Source: Thermococcus sp.
Lineage (GTDB): Archaea; Methanobacteriota_B; Thermococci; Thermococcales; Thermococcaceae
Length of the DNA: 6,017 nt
Assembly: GCA_011050175.1 (NCBI GenBank)
Contig: DRGF01000151.1
Location: forward strand, 1 to 6,017
Direction: 5' to 3'
Every line of letters starts with the position of its first letter. The first letter of the stretch is position 1. This document shows, piece by piece, positions 4,818 through 6,017 of this stretch. A program made the position numbers and the translations under genes. The notes beneath the pieces are model-generated. The model was not told where the DNA came from, did no database searches, and saw only the letters and a list, made by a program, of their open reading frames with translations.

Positions 4818-5544
4818 TGAGCTCCTCTGGGAGGCCTTCCTTTTTTATCCTCTCCTCCACGAGCTTCTTGTCGTAGTCCACCTCTATGAACTTGGTGTGG
4901 AGGGTATCGACGTCAACGAGGGCAAACGTTGCCTTGTGCTCCCTTCCGGGCGGGTAGCCTATGCTTCCCGGGCAGACAACCCTGCCGTATCTCGTCATGG
5001 CGTTCACGGGGTACTTTGGCGAGGCTACGAACAGTATCTCGTAGTCCTTGACGGGCCGCATTATGGCCTCATAGTAGCTCGTTGGCTGGTCGAGGAGAAC
5101 CTGTCCCTCGAACGGGTTGAGCGGGCTTCCGTAGACGCCGAAGATGTCGTTCTTGCCAATCCTGTCCACGAGGTATATGGGCAGATCACGGATGAATTCC
5201 CTGCCCTCGTGACCGAGGGCTTCCCACGTGTACTTGAGGGCGGCTTTTATGTGCATGGGGACCTCGAGCCTATCGATGTAGTCCGGGCCCTCCGCGTGGG
5301 GGTCGCTGGCGGCTATAATCTGGTCGAACTCACCGCGGATGACCATTACGGTGTTGTTCCTTATGAGGTCGTCGAGTGTGTCGAGAACCTCCTTCGGGTA
5401 AGGGAAGAGACCGATGATGTTTCCGAGGATGTAGTACTTCTCAATCTCATAGCCTTCCTCTTTGAGCTCTTCGATTCTCTCAAGGGCCTTGGCCAGTGCC
5501 GGGAGGTTGCCGTTTATGTTTGCCAGAACAGCCACGTGAACCAT
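4789..5544 (-). CDS. Metallophosphoesterase-fold protein, all metal-site motifs substituted
   Basis: The 251-aa protein follows the calcineurin-like phosphoesterase layout of the YfcE/MJ0936 type, with all motifs in order, but each catalytic motif is altered. Usual SDIHGN is ANINGN (8-13; Asp and His both to Asn), GD is GN (41-42), RGNHD is RGEFD (70-74), the HG before the GSP loop is YG, and GHTH is ASPK. Structural positions are kept: NLPALAKAL (13-21), PYPKEVLD (48-55), CPGSIGYPPG near the C terminus. The frame is open throughout. This points to a stable protein that binds something without metal-dependent hydrolysis. The GTG at 5553 is rejected because the Shine-Dalgarno GGGGGGTGGT (5558-5549) overlaps it; ATG 5544 is correctly spaced. 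It is convergent with and overlaps the flippase. Confidence 0.85.
   Translation of the reverse strand: MVHVAVLANINGNLPALAKALERIEELKEEGYEIEKYYILGNIIGLFPYPKEVLDTLDDLIRNNTVMVIRGEFDQIIAASDPHAEGPDYIDRLEVPMHIKAALKYTWEALGHEGREFIRDLPIYLVDRIGKNDIFGVYGSPLNPFEGQVLLDQPTSYYEAIMRPVKDYEILFVASPKYPVNAMTRYGRVVCPGSIGYPPGREHKATFALVDVDTLHTKFIEVDYDKKLVEERIKKEGLPEELIRILYHGKI
4841..4846 (+). terminator. Possible oligo-T terminator of the flippase transcript
   Basis: A T6 run 24 nt after the flippase stop, preceded by the small palindrome-containing GAGGCCTTCC. It lies within the opposite-strand phosphoesterase-like gene, where the same bases encode lysines near its C terminus, so coding constraint alone could explain it. 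Confidence 0.35.
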
Positions 5545-5548
5545 GGCA

Positions 5549-5558
5549 ACCACCCCCC
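5549..5558 (-). promoter_or_regulatory. Shine-Dalgarno of the phosphoesterase-like gene, decides the start
   Basis: GGGGGGTGGT read on the minus strand ends 4 nt before ATG 5544 and covers the upstream in-frame GTG 5553, which rules that codon out as start. Upstream the leader is a purine tract (about 5578-5561, AAGAAAAAGAAAAAA type). Confidence 0.7.
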
Positions 5559-5602
5559 AATTTTTTCTTTTTCTTACCCAAATTAACTAAAAGCTAAAAA
5601 GA

Positions 5603-5616
5603 TATTTAAAGGTTTC
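5603..5616 (-). promoter_or_regulatory. Probable promoter (BRE/TATA) of the phosphoesterase-like gene
   Basis: BRE-like GAAACC (5616-5611) followed by TATA box TTTAAATA (5610-5603) on the minus strand. The predicted start near 5581 gives a leader of about 35 nt. It begins 9 nt after the stop of the upstream small ORF, so the two genes need not share a transcript. Confidence 0.65.
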
Positions 5617-5624
5617 GGAAGGAG

Positions 5625-5708
5625 TCAGAGGAGGGAGCGCTTTTTCTTCCCGCGTCTTTTCTCGGAGTGCATACTCGCTATGTACATCAGAATGGCGTCC
5701 TCCATCAT
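5625..5708 (-). CDS. Small basic ORF, 27 codons, unknown function
   Basis: An unlisted short frame reads MMEDAILMYIASMHSEKRRG followed by KKKRSLL and TGA. A consensus Shine-Dalgarno GGAGGTGA (5720-5713) stands 4 nt before the first ATG and 7 nt before the second (5705). The N-terminal half could form a short amphipathic or hydrophobic helix; the C-terminal half is a dense Lys/Arg cluster, suggesting nucleic acid or membrane-surface contact. It lies between tRNA-Arg and the phosphoesterase-like gene, all on the minus strand. No clear TATA box is visible at the usual distance upstream. I do not recognise it. The strength of the ribosome-binding site is the main argument for it being real; a chance ORF remains possible. 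Confidence 0.55.
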   Translation of the reverse strand: MMEDAILMYIASMHSEKRRGKKKRSLL

Positions 5709-5720
5709 GCTCTCACCTCC

Positions 5721-5923
5721 ATCAACTTTCTGTCTCACAAGGCTTGGAAGCGAACCAAATTGGGCTCACGTTTCTATGATTCGAGAGTTTACTGGGACTA
5801 CTGGGGCAACATTAAATCTAGGATACTGTAAAACTCAAATAGTGGGGTAAATCCCGTTGAAAGATGGCATTCTAAAAGTGATGCAACAATCCAGTAAATC
5901 AATATCAGCAGAATTTTAAGTGC
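5721..5923. other. Intergenic spacer with no recognised gene
   Basis: About 200 nt between the small ORF and tRNA-Arg, more AT-rich than the flanking genes. I see no ORF with a ribosome-binding site. The only structure noted is an 8-bp inverted match, TTTACTGG (5788-5795) and CCAGTAAA (5891-5898), about 100 nt apart, which may be chance. Confidence 0.4.
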
Positions 5924-6001
5924 TGGCGGACCGGCGGGGATTTGAACCCCGGACCTGCGGCTTAGGAGGCCGCCGCCCTATCCTAGCTAGGCTACCGGTC
6001 C
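5924..6001 (-). tRNA. tRNA-Arg (anticodon CCT)
   Basis: On the minus strand the acceptor GGACCGG (6001-5995) pairs with CCGGTCC (5934-5928), followed by discriminator G and an encoded CCA (5926-5924). The anticodon stem GCGGC/GCCGC encloses the loop CTCCTAA with anticodon CCT at 5966-5964, reading AGG. The T arm reads CCGGGGTTCAAATCCCCG. There is no intron. The promoter would lie outside the window. Confidence 0.97.
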
Positions 6002-6017
6002 ACTGCCCGCTATTCCC

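Noticed and set aside
4815..4870. TGATGA at 4815-4820 as box C of a C/D guide RNA
   Set aside because: No CTGA box D at a suitable distance; the motif is explained by the flippase stop codon context. TGATGA at 626-631 was rejected for the same reason.
5561..5577. T-rich run on the + strand as a terminator
   Set aside because: No + strand gene ends upstream of it; on the minus strand it is the purine-rich leader of the phosphoesterase-like gene.
4801..5586. 261-codon + strand frame opposite the phosphoesterase-like gene
   Set aside because: The minus-strand product has clear family structure, a Shine-Dalgarno and a promoter; the + frame has none of these and is a codon-phase shadow.
5776..5850. 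Short + strand frame of 24 codons in the spacer before tRNA-Arg
   Set aside because: No Shine-Dalgarno or suitable promoter, and no recognisable sequence character.
5841..5856. GGGGTAAATCCC resembles the T arm of a tRNA, hinting at a tRNA fragment or attachment site
   Set aside because: The match is short, has no acceptor or CCA next to it, and no repeat of the tRNA-Arg 3' end is present in the window.

Overview
The window comes from a hyperthermophilic archaeon of the order Thermococcales, most likely a Thermococcus. The evidence is the conserved archaeal gene order (uS9, rpoN, rpoK, enolase family, uS2, tRNA-Leu, eL40), protein sequences very close to Thermococcus/Pyrococcus homologues as I know them, Shine-Dalgarno sequences matching GGAGGTGAT, and BRE/TATA promoters with AAAG or AAACG followed by TTTAAA or TTTTAT. 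The species cannot be fixed by eye.

Positions 1-2280 are the end of a ribosomal protein/RNA polymerase operon on the + strand. It holds the 3' end of rps9 (uS9), rpoN, a tRNA-Pro(GGG), rpoK, a shortened enolase-family gene and rps2 (uS2). Positions 2281-2624 continue with tRNA-Leu(TAA) and rpl40e, each behind its own TATA box. All of this is information-processing machinery except the enolase-like protein, which has lost the residues that make enolase work.

Positions 2625-4817 are an accessory segment. An AT-rich convergent spacer separates rpl40e from a minus-strand PadR-family regulator. The regulator is divergent from a FUN14-family membrane protein, and a MOP/Wzx-type flippase follows, probably as a leaderless transcript. 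The two divergent core promoters lie back to back and form an exact 9-bp inverted repeat, so PadR autoregulation and control of fun14 are plausible.

Positions 4789-6001 are read from the minus strand: tRNA-Arg(CCT), a roughly 200-nt spacer with no recognised gene, a 27-codon small ORF with a very good Shine-Dalgarno, and a metallophosphoesterase-fold protein in which every metal-binding motif has been substituted. Its 3' end overlaps the flippase gene by 29 nt.

The best leads are two independent apparent pseudoenzymes (enolase-like and phosphoesterase-like) in 6 kb, the back-to-back padR/fun14 promoter palindrome, and the small basic ORF. I do not see a CRISPR array, insertion sequence or defence system.
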